A stretch of 35,751 nucleotides of DNA, from contig QZCP01000298.1 in NCBI GenBank assembly GCA_003956705.1, forward strand, positions 13,440-49,190, written 5' to 3'. Both the position numbers and the translations under genes were made by a program. The DNA comes from Brevipalpus yothersi. Taxonomy: Eukaryota; Arthropoda; Arachnida; Trombidiformes; Tenuipalpidae. Within the stretch, counting starts at the first letter, position 1, and every line of letters starts with the position of its first letter. Of this stretch, positions 20,882 to 32,651 are shown piece after piece. The notes under the pieces were generated by a model. That model saw only the letters and a program-made list of their open reading frames with translations. It had not been told where the DNA came from and made no database searches.

Positions 20882-21381
20882 TGAAGCTCCGATGATCACT
20901 TCACTATAGCCTTCTCTTCTGTCTTTAACCAGCTATTGGTAGATTGTTCAAAATATTGCTCGAACTCTTCAGCCCAACAGAAACTTGAAGCTAAATCTGG
21001 GACATCCTCTCTGATGTGTTTGAGTGTATGGAATGTCTATCATGCATCCACTTTTAGCTCTATTGAAGAGAAATATTTTCCTCACACCTGTTCCAATGAA
21101 TCTCATCCTGTCGACGGACAGACAAATAATTTTTGTCCACTTTTTTTTGCACGGAATCTTCATAAAACTTCAAAATTCACATTTCTATCCTTAACCTACA
21201 TACATGTATATCATTATTTATTATTATGGTTATTTCTGAACCCACTTCATGAGTGCCAAAATATTTTTACCATAGTTACTTCACCTCTCAGGGTAATCAT
21301 TAGTTTCCCGCCAATATTCCTACTCACTCCTGCTTCCATGGAAAGATGGCAGATTCATTCCCATTGCATTTTGGATCAACT

Positions 21382-21385
<4 letters not shown>

Positions 21386-21435
<50 letters not shown>
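21386..21435 (+). repeat. (CT)n microsatellite
   Basis: About 25 TC units immediately before duplicated block copy 1. The frame crossing it (20936-21487) is microsatellite-encoded (LSLS) and not a gene. Confidence 0.95.
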
Positions 21436-21440
<5 letters not shown>

Positions 21441-21441
<1 letters not shown>

Positions 21442-22290
21442 TCATGTTTCTCATTTCAAATTAGAACGTGATGCTACATTTGAATGAGTTTAAATCAAGT
21501 TTTTTAAACCGTAATCATTGTTATACTTTCAGCATCATTCATTAAGACTAGTTGACCAATGAGTTAGCCTTGTACACATTATATGCTTCATTTCCATTGC
21601 AAGTTATTCTCTATCTTCCACGTAACTTGGATACATTCATTTACTGGGTGATGATGATTCTATTCTATTCAAATTCGGACATGTGAATGAGATTTAAACT
21701 GACTGATGACCACAATGTGTGTAAGTCCAGTAAGTGAGTCAACTCTTGGTAGTGACCGATTGTGACAATGAAACTCACACATAGACATATTCAGTTCTGA
21801 TGCTTATGTTTCAGCACGAATGATGCTGTGGATATTCTAGAGCAAGGAACACTGAACTCTCGATCGTTCAAAATTTTTGCTTCTTCCTCTGGAACAGATT
21901 GTTTCATGCTTTCCTAATCTCTCAGTATCATATTAGAATCAGAAGACTAATGCCAATAATTGTCAGTCCAATAAATTTTTCTTTGCCTCTGATTTTTATT
22001 CCAATACCAAGACCATACATGAAGGATTACTTTGATGAATTGTTCGTGACTATTTTTACCATGAGTATACATCCCCACTGATTGTACAACAGAAATCTTT
22101 TTCCTCTCTCATTTCATACTTTCCTCGCTCACCCATTAAATGAGCCTGGTTACAGTATTCTGTAGTTACTAGATTCATTTACAGTTCATTCCAGAACAGA
22201 ATGGAGAATGTGTAATAGAATGTGTAGTTATATTCGTATAAAAGTGAATGAGATGATGAGCTATATCATCATGGAATTGGTCTCTCTCTC
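21441..22290. repeat. Duplicated noncoding block, copy 1
   Basis: Nearly identical to 28089-29276 starting at TTCATGTTTCTC and ending near GAATTGGTCTCTC. Copy 1 lacks a 334 bp segment that copy 2 carries at 28475-28808 (junction 21813/21814). Both copies are bounded by CT tracts on both sides. No terminal inverted repeats or coding content were found. Confidence 0.85.
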
Positions 22291-22649
22291 TCCCTCGTCC
22301 ACTAATAGTGTCAATGGTTTAAGCCATGCCGTTATGATATAAACTTCAGATTTTTTTGTTTTCAATTCTATGCTATCAAGTTCATCAGAACTATTAAATA
22401 TATTCACCATTCGTGGTCAAAAAGATAAAATTGTTCAATTCTTCTTTTCTTCAGTTTATTTTCAAGATAGTCCCTCTTCTGTCAAAGCAAATCTGAGAGA
22501 GAATCGCGTTCAACTACTTCACTATGATCAATTTTTCTCATCAACTCATTTAACCATTTCGTATATCAAAAATATGAATAGTGATCAAGTAAAATCATCT
22601 GAACCATGTTGTTGTCCATTTTCACTCAATAATTCTGATTAATTTAGCC

Positions 22650-23410
22650 ACACAGATAAAACTTTTCCCACATCTTTGTTTGTTGTGGTTCTTCGTGATT
22701 TTTTGTGTTATTCAATTCATGAATCTAGGGACTTGATTTCAACAATTCAGTATCGAAGTTCTTTTTCCAGTGGTTGCCATCGAACTTTCAACGATTGAGC
22801 TCCACTAGCTCCCAGTCGAGCATTCAATGGTAAACCACCAGATACCTCTTCATCTGTGGCCACTGTTATCGTTGCATTTGCCTTACTGATTCCAATATCA
22901 TTGTTATTAGCACGCACTCAAACCTTGTGACCAGTGGCAGGTGTTAATATGTAACCAGAAGAAGACTGGAAGATTTTAATTGTTGACCATGCATCTACTA
23001 AACTTTATATTCACTCATATAGCTTCGAGTTGGCTTGTTTTCATGAGATGGTTGAGTCCATTTAAAATGAACCTTTTGACCTGTGCTATCAAGTAGTTCC
23101 AAATTGCTTGGTGGCTCAAGACCTTATGGGTACTCATTGAAAAGCATAAATTTATCAATACAGAGAATATTCCAAGAATTTTTGAGAAAAAGGTCTCTTT
23201 TCATTTACTAACCGAAAACTATCAGCTAAATATTGGCATCATCTGATTCATTATTATTTGTTGCAGACAATGATGAATTATGACGTTCAGTCGGATTGAT
23301 TTCCAAACATACTAATCCATGATGTTTATGCAATTCCTCCCTTCAACCGGAGAATAACGTTCCTTGATCTCCAAACCACTGACAACTTGTCACTGTGAGT
23401 CATTCCTCAA
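22650..23410 (-). pseudogene. Dscam-family pseudogene fragment (Ig, FN3-1, start of FN3-2)
   Basis: Read on the - strand, 23410-23213 encodes the end of an immunoglobulin domain (LEINPTERHNSS.., ATNNNESDDANI then a stop, LIVFG). A GTTAGT donor at 23212, an 89 bp intron and an AG acceptor at 23124 follow. The next exon begins LEPPSNLELL and continues as a fibronectin III domain (VHFKWTQPS, then YILTPATGHKV, VRANNNDIGISKANATI). It runs on into a second one (SGGLPLNARLGASGAQSLKV, RWQPLEKELRY). This Ig-to-FN3 junction and the PLEKEL string after the tryptophan are typical of Dscam-type adhesion receptors. At least four stops (for example a TAG in the Ig strand and TGA after GHKV and ELRY) and one frameshift after SEYKV show it is dead. 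The retained intron makes it a duplicated gene fragment, not a retrocopy. Confidence 0.72.
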
Positions 23411-24265
23411 ATATGGCTACATCATAAAATACATGAAAATAAACATCATAAGAAATGAGAATTATAGCATTGAAACACAGAAAAAAGTGAACCACTAGAA
23501 GCTTGTATGAGAAAATTCTCAGCATTCGTTAAGCGAGTTGAATTAAAGAAACCCAAAGAATCAATCCTCAGAATTTATCACAGGATGGCGTGAGGCTCAT
23601 CGATTTCTTTTGGGCGCCAAAATTTTTGCGGGAGCTTATCTCACTCTCCATGATACAGCAGTGGGAGCATTCTCAAAATTCTCGGCAACCTTGTCAAGAT
23701 AGAAGGCGTTTGGAGTATCCTCTTAGTATTGCTGGCCTGTGTAAGGCGCAAAACTTTTCATGGGTACTGACGTTGTTAACTATGGTAACGATTTTAGTCC
23801 AGTGATTTGATTGATACACAATGTGTTGAAATAGAAAATTTTAATCAACTCATCACGTTGAGCGTCGTAATTAGTACTCTAGCTGATTGTCCACCACCGG
23901 AAAGAATTGTGTATGTGTGGGTTTTTTTTGTTTCTATCCATCTCTCACGTTGACGGTGTGTGATGAGAAGTGTTTTGACATGTAACAATCTTTCGACAAG
24001 TCGACAAAAAGTGAACTGATCAATGCAATAAACTTTCACCAATATTATTCGAGCATGAAATGAGGCTTCCAGATGATTGATCGAATATTGTTTATGTTGA
24101 ATCGATTATGACAGCTTTTTGATTTGGAAAAATTTATTGTTGATTCATAAAAGGTATGCATCAGAATGTGGATACTGTTCCGTAGTATTAGTATTCGCAT
24201 GAACTTCTGCTTGTGATTGTTGAAATAATTAATGTTCACAATCTCATTCTTACTCTTTGTTTTCA
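23411..24265. other. Intergenic sequence
   Basis: No recognisable coding homology. The frame at 23590-23805 resembles no family I know in either direction. The last part leads to TTTGTTTTCAG, ending at 24266. Confidence 0.4.
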
Positions 24266-24301
24266 GGAAAATAAACTTTGATCATCTATTGAACAGTTAA
24301 T

Positions 24302-24994
24302 ATGTATCTAAGGGTAAGTTCATTAGACGTTGAGTATTGTAATCGAAAAGAGGAAGGAGAAAAAATTCCAAAAAATTGATTCAATTTTCAATTTATTCTT
24401 TGTTCTCTACTCCTTTATTATCAGGTTTTGCCAGTGTGTTTCATCAGTTCCATTATTCTAGGCATTTCATGTGAATTAATTAGAAAAACTTCAATCCACA
24501 TGAGCAACTCTGAATCATCATCTTCCTCATTCTATTCATCGTCATCATCAATCGGATTTATTGAGGGCCAAAATGATTTCACATTGACCGGTGAAGAAGG
24601 TGCCATGAGCGATGGTCAAGCCATCAGCTCAAGTGATCACAGTTCGCCTCTGGCTCATGTGTTCGGTGTGAAAAAGTATCCAGATCAACGGGAATACAAG
24701 GATCAGACCAGTAAGTAAATTATTTCATCATCATTCGTGTGAATCTGATTCCGGCTACAAACTCTCTTATCAATGAGATAACATTTCATTGAATGATATC
24801 AATTTTATTCCATTTCACACTGATTGCTCAGCTACTGTTAATCTTCATGCGATAAGCGAATGATCCTCAGAATTTTTCCATTTATCTTGAGATTCTAATT
24901 CGGACTCGTGAGTTTGATTATCGAAAACAATCATTGTTCTACTCTCCTTCCACTCCTTCCAGTTGCTCTGATTTTTTCAACTTTTTGTGAATAA
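24302..24994 (+). CDS. Predicted small secreted protein, three coding exons
   Basis: Exon 1 is ATG TAT CTA AGG (24302-24313) followed by the donor GTAAGT. Exon 2 (24425-24710) begins after TTATTATCAG and ends at a GTAAGT donor. A plausible exon 3 (24963-24994) follows a TCCTTCCAG acceptor, completes the split codon and ends IFSTFCE and TAA. The product is 109 residues. The N-terminus MYLRVLPVCFISSIILGISC looks like a signal peptide, with cleavage likely near ISC/E. The rest is polar and Ser-rich (SSSSSFYSSSSS), then acidic (TLTGEEGAMSDG), then charged (VKKYPDQREYKDQT). An acceptor-like TTTGTTTTCAG just upstream (ending at 24266) suggests a 5' untranslated intron. No known family is recognised. 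Exons 1 and 2 are well supported by phase and consensus splice sites; exon 3 is less certain, and the gene could instead continue further. Confidence 0.55.
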
Positions 24995-25680
24995 GGTCCT
25001 CCAAAAAGTGGAAAATGGAATAATTCGTGATTCAAAATCTGAGAATGATAAAGTGGTATGGTAATGTATGTTCGTGAGTTATTACAGATGTTGGGGTGTC
25101 ATTTGATTCGGTTGGAATTTTGTTGCTGTCCTGCTCATGAAACATTTCGACGGGAAACTTCTCTGGTTTTCCGAAAAATATAGTGGACCGGTGAATCAAT
25201 GAATAGATATACGTTTATGCTCACAACAGATTTCCTCTAGGATCCTCGTGAGATTTTGTGAGGCTTTAAGCTCACCAATTGATTACTGGTGTCAGTGACA
25301 TTCGCTTCCGGAGCTTTATTTAACCATATATTTTCTCTTGCTATGCTCTGTTCAGCTAAGTTCATTTGGGATGAAATTAAGTTAATTGGTGCAATAGTTG
25401 AAGCATGATCATTTGGCAAAGTACAGGTAAACCATAAGCTTCCTGATATATTCCAATTGAATTGAATAACCACTAAGCCTTCATGCACTTGGAATTTTGT
25501 CGGTGGTTGATCCAATTTTCATCTCTCACTGAAACAACAATGAATCTACAATATTTCTATTTTGACTTTGTCAAGTAGATGAAATGTTTTCTATTCCTCC
25601 TCATACTGACCTTATTTGTTTATCAAAAGTTTTGTGACTGTCAAACGTGAATCCAAAGCTAACAACAGAAAATCGAATGG

Positions 25681-25684
<4 letters not shown>
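24995..25684. other. Intergenic sequence with a possible decayed Ig-like fragment on the - strand
   Basis: On the - strand 25515-25237 is open for 92 codons and begins DQPPTKFQVHEGLVVIQFN, which resembles the start of an immunoglobulin domain (Pro-rich lead, V.EG.xV). The expected cysteine-tryptophan core is not clear. It may belong with the Dscam-like remnant 2 kb away, but this is weak. Confidence 0.25.

Positions 25685-25740
<56 letters not shown>
25685..25740 (+). repeat. (CT)n microsatellite
   Basis: About 28 uninterrupted TC units. Frames over it on both strands (25601-25969) are repeat translations. Confidence 0.95.
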
Positions 25741-25742
<2 letters not shown>

Positions 25743-27098
25743 CTCCTCTTTACAAACGAAGGTTTGATCAAGGGGAGAGAGAGAGACATGACAACAGAGG
25801 AGAGTATTCATTGAGGACCCTCTACAGTTTCAAGAGGATAGAAAATATGAGCATTCAAATAAAATATCCACCATATTTATATTTTATCTGGGCCATAGTG
25901 AATTCTGGGGATTTTGAAGATTACCTCATCCAATTTCCCTTGCTTTTCTGCTCTAAAAGTCTATTTTGATACTTTTTCCCACTAGACAGTTTGGTTACTT
26001 CGTTCTTCTAGAAGCTTCCAAAAGATGGATCCTACTGTTTGGACAAAAGTGAATCTGTCAGATAGAGAATTCACTCCAAAAATTCATCGATCATGAGCTA
26101 AAAGGCTGTTATCAAGTCTCGAGAACTTTTTTCTGACTTCAATTTTTCCTCCCTATCGATCCTCTCTTATCTGATTCCTCAATCTTGAGTTTCAAGCTTA
26201 TGTGTATTCCGTAATCATCATCAACTCTGGAGTGATCATGAATTGTGAAATGAAGCAAATTGAAGGCAGTGTTCTGTAAGCAGTTCTTAGATTATTGGTT
26301 ATTAAGGATTATCAAAAAAAATTCCCAGATACTTTGTAGCTTTTCTCAATAGCTTTTTTCAAATTTTCTAAGAAAAAGATTTCTCTTTGAATTTCATTCG
26401 TGAATATGCTCATTCCTCTCCCAAGCTAAAGGGCTACTCATCATCATTTTTTATTCCTAGAGCCTCCTAATTCCAGGTATTTTCTCTCTCATCGTCTGGA
26501 AAGCTATCTGATGCAACTCTTGATTCTCACATTTTGGACTCAAATCGATTTCCCTCGAGATGAGACCTAAAATGTCAAAAGAGTAACACAGTATCTCCAA
26601 GAGTGAATAAATCTCTTCCAAAAGATAGTGAATGAGGTGTCCATATCCGCGAGAGACAGAATAGCTTTCCAGGAATAGAAAAGAGAATAATAGCTTTCTG
26701 GACTTCGATTAGATTGATAGCAAATTTCCAAGTTTGAAACTGTACACATATGCACCTATGAATAGCCCAAAAAAAGTACATTCAAAAAAAAGAATACTTG
26801 AATTTTATCCCTTTTTTTCTCTGTCTTTTATTCATCCTATGGACTCATGATTTGTCAAAGATTTATCTGAAATCGTATTCTTTCCCCATCAAAGTAGAAG
26901 AAGAGCGAAAAAAATTTTCTTTCTCTCTCTCAAACCAAATCACACCATTACTATTATTATTATTGTCAAAAAGAATGAGGCATCAACTTTCAGTCCAACT
27001 TCACTAATGAGATATTCTCTCCCTGACATTTCATGACACCCATTATATTTTCCCGACAACATCAGAACTTTTCATGTATTATCAGTCACATAAAGAAC

Positions 27099-27101
<3 letters not shown>
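25741..27101. other. Intergenic sequence
   Basis: AT-rich with a short (ATT)n at 26951-26964. Short frames at 26567-26781 (-) and 26798-27007 (+) have no recognisable features. Confidence 0.5.

Positions 27102-27138
<37 letters not shown>
27102..27138 (+). repeat. (GA)n microsatellite
   Basis: About 18 GA units, 25 bp before the ATG of the possible exon at 27164. Confidence 0.95.
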
Positions 27139-27142
<4 letters not shown>

Positions 27143-27163
27143 TAGGAAAAGAGGCTCACTTCA

Positions 27164-27350
27164 ATGAGGTTCAATTTTGACCGGCTGGTGAGAATGATGA
27201 TTGTAAAACTTTTTTTGGGGGGCAGAAAAAAGTGGCCACTTAGTGTTACTAGACTTTTGGTAGCTGCTATTTTTTATTGTGGGTCAATATTTTTTTGTAT
27301 CTTTAACATCGATTCACTGTCTATTTGTCATGTATTTCAGCTATCATTTA
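27164..27350 (+). CDS. Possible first coding exon with a membrane anchor
   Basis: The ATG at 27164 opens 62 codons ending at a consensus donor GTAAGT (27351). The translation has a basic N-terminus (GGRKKWPLSVTR) followed by a hydrophobic stretch (LLVAAIFYCGSIFFCIFNI). This is the pattern of a type II membrane protein such as a Golgi glycosyltransferase. No continuation exon was identified in the window, and no family can be named from the anchor alone. A chance open frame in AT-rich DNA remains a fair alternative. Confidence 0.25.
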
Positions 27351-27358
27351 GTAAGTGA

Positions 27359-28088
27359 CAATCATTTGAAAGAGAGAAAGAGATAGATGTGCTACATATT
27401 TTTCCTATTCAATGACTCGGCGAGCTATATGAAGATTAAAGTCATCAGGCAGAATCTTATGCGAGGAATATGAATATTTATATCATTTCAAATTATATAT
27501 ACATGTAAACACTTATTCATTTTCTCTCTCTCTCTCTCTTTCTCTCTTAATGCATATACATAATACTTTGGGAAGTGATAGAGAGAAAGAGAGAGAAAAT
27601 GTCGTTGATGAGATAGTATTGAAAGTAACATTCATTTGCGTTTTTGTCTCTCTCTCTCTCCCTCTCTCTCTCTTTCATGAATGAGCCTGTGTGCATGTGT
27701 AATTAGGACCCATCTACACACACACATATTCAATTAATCCGATACTAGGATTAGTTCCATTAAAATGCAAATAGGCGAAGAATGATGGAGGATAAACGAG
27801 AGTGGAAGAAAGAGGGAAGAGAGAAAACGAGAGTCAAAAAAGATCACAATCGTTGGGTAAAAGAGAAGATGATACCGGAAAAATGGAACATTAGGGATGT
27901 AGAGTGAAAGAATTACTTATGGTGATTTCAAATGAAAAGGATGAGAGCTTGAAAATAGTACTGAAGAATTGAATGGAATAGTAGCAAAATAGGGATGATT
28001 TGCCATACAAGTGGAAAAATGCATCAAGAATTTTAGGCTAGAAAAGCATCAAAATTTATGCAAAAGATTATCTTTCTCTCTCTCTCTC
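27359..28088. other. Purine/pyrimidine-skewed intergenic sequence
   Basis: Short CT runs (27527-27546, 27647-27674, 28075-28088) alternate with A/G-rich stretches, notably about 27780-27990. No coding content was recognised. Confidence 0.5.
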
Positions 28089-29265
28089 TTCATGTTTCTC
28101 ATTTCAAATTAGAACGTGATGCTACATTTGAATGAGTTTAAATCAAGTTTTTTAAACCGTAATCATTGTTATACTTTCAGCATCATTCATTAAGACTAGT
28201 TGACCAATGAGTTAGCCTTGTACACATTATATGCTTCATTTCCATTGCAAGTTATTCTCTATCTTTCACGTAACTTGGATACATTCATTTACTGGGTGAT
28301 GATGATTCTATTCTATTCAAATTCGGACATGTTGTGAATCAGATTTAAACTGACTGATGACCACAATGTGTGTGAGTCCAGTTAGTAAGTCAACTCTTTG
28401 TAGTGACCAATTGTGACAATCAAACTCACACACACACACATAGACATACACACAGTCTTAATGCTTGTGTTTCATGGTGACAATATACTGTGTGAGTGAG
28501 GTAGCATTCGATAAATCGAGCTTAATGAAATGACATTTTTCCGGATAGATTTATGGATGATGAACATGAGTGCACAGTTTGTGGTAGGTACTGGGAAATA
28601 ATAATAATAATCATTCAATTGCCTCATGAGAATTGAGCTGATCAACCCTGAAGAGCAAGGATCATCGACACCGATGGATATATATCCAATGATCTTTTGG
28701 TCCATCTCAATTCTCGAGAGAAATACACTGTCCTTTGTGTAAGATGAGCGTAAAAATTGTGTTCAAATAGAAGTATCACTAAAAGGTTTTCTCCTTGGTC
28801 GAAGAGGGGCACGAATGATGTTCTGGATATTCTAGAGCGAGGAACACTGAACTCTCGATCGTTCAAAATTTTTGCTTCTTCCTCTCACTGGAACAGATTG
28901 TTTCATGCTTTTCTAATCTTGCAATATCATATGAGTATCAGAAGAGGAATGCTAATAATTGTTAGTCGAATAAATTTTTCTTTGTCTCTGATTTTCATTC
29001 CAAGGCCATACATGAAGGATTACTTTGATGAATTGTTCGTGACTATTTTTACCATGAGTATACATCCCCACTGATTGTACCACAGAAATCTTTTTCCCCT
29101 CTCATTTCATACTTTTCTGGCTCACCTATTAAATGAACCTGGTTACAGTATTCTGTAGTCACTAGATTCATTCACATTTCATTTCAGAATAGGATGAAGA
29201 ATGTGTAATAGTAGTTATATTCGTATAAAAGTGAATAAGATGATGAGCTATATCATCATGAAATT

Positions 29266-29276
<11 letters not shown>
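28089..29276. repeat. Duplicated noncoding block, copy 2
   Basis: The longer partner of 21441-22290. It includes an extra 334 bp (28475-28808) and an expanded CA run near 28427-28452. A frame from 28757 to 29074 is open here but shifted by a 4 bp difference in copy 1, which argues against coding. About 75 bases from CATACATGAAGG to CCCCACTGATTG are identical in both copies. Confidence 0.85.

Positions 29277-29310
<34 letters not shown>
29268..29310 (+). repeat. (CT)n microsatellite
   Basis: About 21 TC units at the right edge of duplicated block copy 2. The same junction in copy 1 (near 22279-22293) has only a short interrupted CT run. Confidence 0.95.
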
Positions 29311-29313
<3 letters not shown>

Positions 29314-32300
29314 GGTACACTATCACAAATGAGTTGACTATCATTTATTGGATGAATGGAGGACATACAGATACAGAGGCACACACACACCAAAATGCTA
29401 CTGTTTCACCATATTACATAAGGTTCTATTTGTAGGTCTGATGATTCGTAATGATAATTCTCATTCTGACTCCACTTCTCACCATTTATGTATTCTGTAT
29501 TCCATACTCTCTACCCACATGGAAACCCTTCTCCACAAATGCTATGTGCTACTAAAAGGGAATACTTATACATACTCTATATGAGCCGCCAAGAAGGAGC
29601 CATATCAAATAATATATCATTTGTTATAGCCATGTGAGTGGACATCAACCTTGCTGATGATGTAAAGAAATAAACTGGTTAGAATCAAGAGTCGAAAAAT
29701 CCAGATTCCAAGAGTGTATATTTTTCTACTCTTTGATTACCTTATTAACTTTTATTTATTATCAACATGATACTTTTTTTCCTACTCTTCAACCACCGTA
29801 AACCACGTGTTCACTGAATTCATCAGTTTTTTTTTCTTTCCACTTTTGATTGGTTTGCCTTATGACTTATAACTCATTGATTTTCAACTTGATTATACTT
29901 TGAAGTGATTTTAAAGACTTTCTTGAGATTTTTTGGAAGAAAATTTTATCACACAATGTGGTTTCCCGGTTAACAGAATGCCAGTATCAACGGAATACTA
30001 TCACTAACACACAAAGTTCTACGGAAGTTTCTTGGGAATAAGGAATTATGAGGGAATAAGGTACGAGAAAATTCATTTCTCCATGAACAATAATGTCTAT
30101 CGGGACAATAATTTTCTTTTCCTTTCTTCCTCCTCATTTGTCTTCAATATCCAGTTACTTTTTTTCCCTCTCATTGTTTCCGTCTTTTCCTTCAATTTTT
30201 ATTCCCTCTAATATATATCTATCTATTTATCTCTATATATTCTTGATTCTAATATCAAGAAATCAGTGTGTGTAAGTCTATGTGTGTGTCTTTTTTTTGC
30301 CCTACAATATTAACCAAAAAGTGTTTCTCTTACATTCATCGTGACTCTGATTTCTTTTTATCCCAGAATCACATTAATGTAGTCAGTTAAATATGATTTC
30401 CTGGCTACAATCGCTGTGCTATTGGTGCCTTGTTGAAGTAAAACTTTTTATTCATATATACACACACATAGCTGTTTTTCTTCAACATGCCTTCTAAGTT
30501 TAGATATCGAGGCAAAATCGTGGCAATAATAATGATCCGATTTTGTCCTTAATGATCCTTGAAAATTACCTTCTTTTTTGCTCACTTATACACGAATAAC
30601 TATTATCAAAAATTGTGAGAAGGGTTCCTTACTTTTTGGACTCCAAATTTATCTTGCTGCTTTTTTGAGTGCAAACTATATGTATATTCATACAACTCTC
30701 TTCCATTTGAAAACTCTTCTTTCTCAATCCAAGTCCATATATTTGTGTGAGTGAGTTTCTGGACGATCTGCCATCTTGATGCAATCTATTGAGTAATTTG
30801 ATGATTCAGAGAGGGTCTGTATGAATATGAATCATGGATCATATTCCATCATCGAAAACACCGAGAAGCTATCCCCACTTGGGAAATACACACTGAAAGT
30901 GTGTAGAGAGGCAACAAACCTTGGCTGAAGAAAAAATCGTACCATGACGTACCCACCAAAGATATGATATTTGTATATCTGTGCACTAGGTTTCCGTTTC
31001 CTTTTAACATCTTTTTCTTTTTCAAGGCACACACACATGCACACAGATATTGATATGTAGCATGTGCATCTTCTTTCTCTCTCTCCTGCCACCAAGATAT
31101 GGTTATTAAGAACAGACTAAAAGTTGAATGTTTGATAAAAATATCCGAATAGAATGGGCAAGTTCAGCTGATGTGGGAATAAGTAAGAGATGGAAAAGAG
31201 AAGAAGAGAGAGAGAGAAACTGGAAGTGAAAGTAAAGAAAGATGAAAGATCAAAGTAACCTCATGGAAGTCGAATGATACACAAGATCATGCAAACCTTT
31301 CTCTCTCTCTTCCTTCATCTTTCTCCATCTTTCTCCATCTTTAACCATGGAAAGAATCGTTTATCTCAACCGATGCTTGTTTACTTGACTCACATGGATT
31401 CGTGATTCAGTGTAATACACTTGTCTCCTCTTTTCATCTTCATCTCACTCCTCCGTATCATCATCATGGAGTCATTATTCTTCATTCTTTTTCTGTATTC
31501 ATCTTATCGGTGTGCATTCGGATTAGTTCATGCTAAAGAGAATGGCTGATCAGGGAGATGTGGCTATTTCGAAATGATGATCTTGGTCTTCCAGAAAGAG
31601 AAGAGGATAGGAATAGAGACATTGTGAAGTATTTGTGTGTGTGTGTGTGTCTATGTATATTCTGTAGTTCAGATTGGCCATCAAATAAGAGCTGAAACCA
31701 TGCATTTGACACTGTATAAGAGTAGATATATATAAACACACATACATAGACAATCGAGTAGAAGGCATTTCTTTCACTCTGATTGCTATGGATGATGGTG
31801 AAGATTTGCCTGATTTGTTACTATTTTTTTCTGTTTCACATGAGCTGATTGATGGAGAAAATTATTCTCCGCTCAGTTTGGCATCCATAAGTTTGGAGAG
31901 AGAGAAAGTGAGAATGATATGGAAAGAGCAAGTATCATGACCATAAACATCAGTCAGATAAACATTGATCCGAATACTGATTTGAATCTCTATTGAGAGG
32001 AGAAAACCTTTGTGACAATATTGCGAAGTCAATTGGAGTCAAATTATTGATTCAGGCACATGTTGAAGAAGGAAAATATTCTGTCAGTATTCCCAAGGAG
32101 AAAGAAAGAGAGAAAGGAAAAGGGAAGAAGAATGATTTCCAACTGTTTATGAGTGAATCTGAGCTGCATATGCTTTAAGCAGCTGTAATATTGGAAAAAT
32201 TTGTGACAAAATGAGGAACAAAACATTCAGCATGGAACACTTCATCTTGAGGCGAAATATTTCTCTTTTCTCTCTCTCTCTCTTCCACTTCCAATGAGTA

Positions 32301-32588
32301 TACCTCACTGGTATCTTTCGAAGACTTTCGCCTTGATATACTGGATAGTATTTAAAGTCTTGATAAATGAGCTCTTATCATCTCTTCTTCCGAGTCTATT
32401 TTACGCTTTCCGTTCACTTTTGAGCATCCATTTTATAAGGCATTTACATAGGAAATAGGAGGAAAGAAAAAAGGGGTGAACCGAATAAAGTATCACATTT
32501 GACTAGCATATTTTCCCTTAAATTTTCACTTGAAGCATGTATATAAAATGATCGACTTCTCATGCCTACCTCATTACTTTACCATAGG

Positions 32589-32591
<3 letters not shown>
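29311..32591. other. Intergenic sequence
   Basis: No gene recognised in 3.3 kb. Simple repeats include (TG)n at 31633-31650 and several short CT or GA runs. Open frames up to 87 codons at 29348-29584, 30093-30275, 30832-31095, 31533-31777 and 31993-32226 have low-complexity or unrecognisable translations. Confidence 0.5.

Positions 32592-32644
<53 letters not shown>
32592..32644 (+). repeat. (GA)n microsatellite
   Basis: About 26 GA units. The frame across it (32530-32751) is a repeat translation. Confidence 0.95.

Positions 32645-32651
<7 letters not shown>

Larger units (their letters stand above)
17800..21120 (+). repeat. Duplicated unit, copy 2 (A2 with flanks)
   Basis: Counterpart of 2572-5895. 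The flanks are more diverged than the coding sequence by eye, which would fit coding constraint. Confidence 0.75.

Noticed and set aside
20936..21487. 183-codon frame downstream of A2
   Set aside because: It starts in the region shared with the A1 3' flank, where A1 has no matching frame, and ends in Leu-Ser microsatellite translation.
22370..22642. 90-codon frame on the + strand
   Set aside because: AT-rich with Ser/Phe-rich translation and no recognisable domain or splice context.
25616..25969. 117-codon frame on the + strand
   Set aside because: Its core is Leu-Ser repeat translation of the microsatellite, with no conserved sequence around it.
28540..28730. CxxC strings (HECTVCG and IHCPLCKM) suggesting a zinc-finger exon
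   Set aside because: They are in different frames, with stops between them and no clear intron joining them.
28757..29074. 105-codon frame in duplicated block copy 2
   Set aside because: The other copy differs by 4 bp and loses the frame, and no protein family is recognisable.
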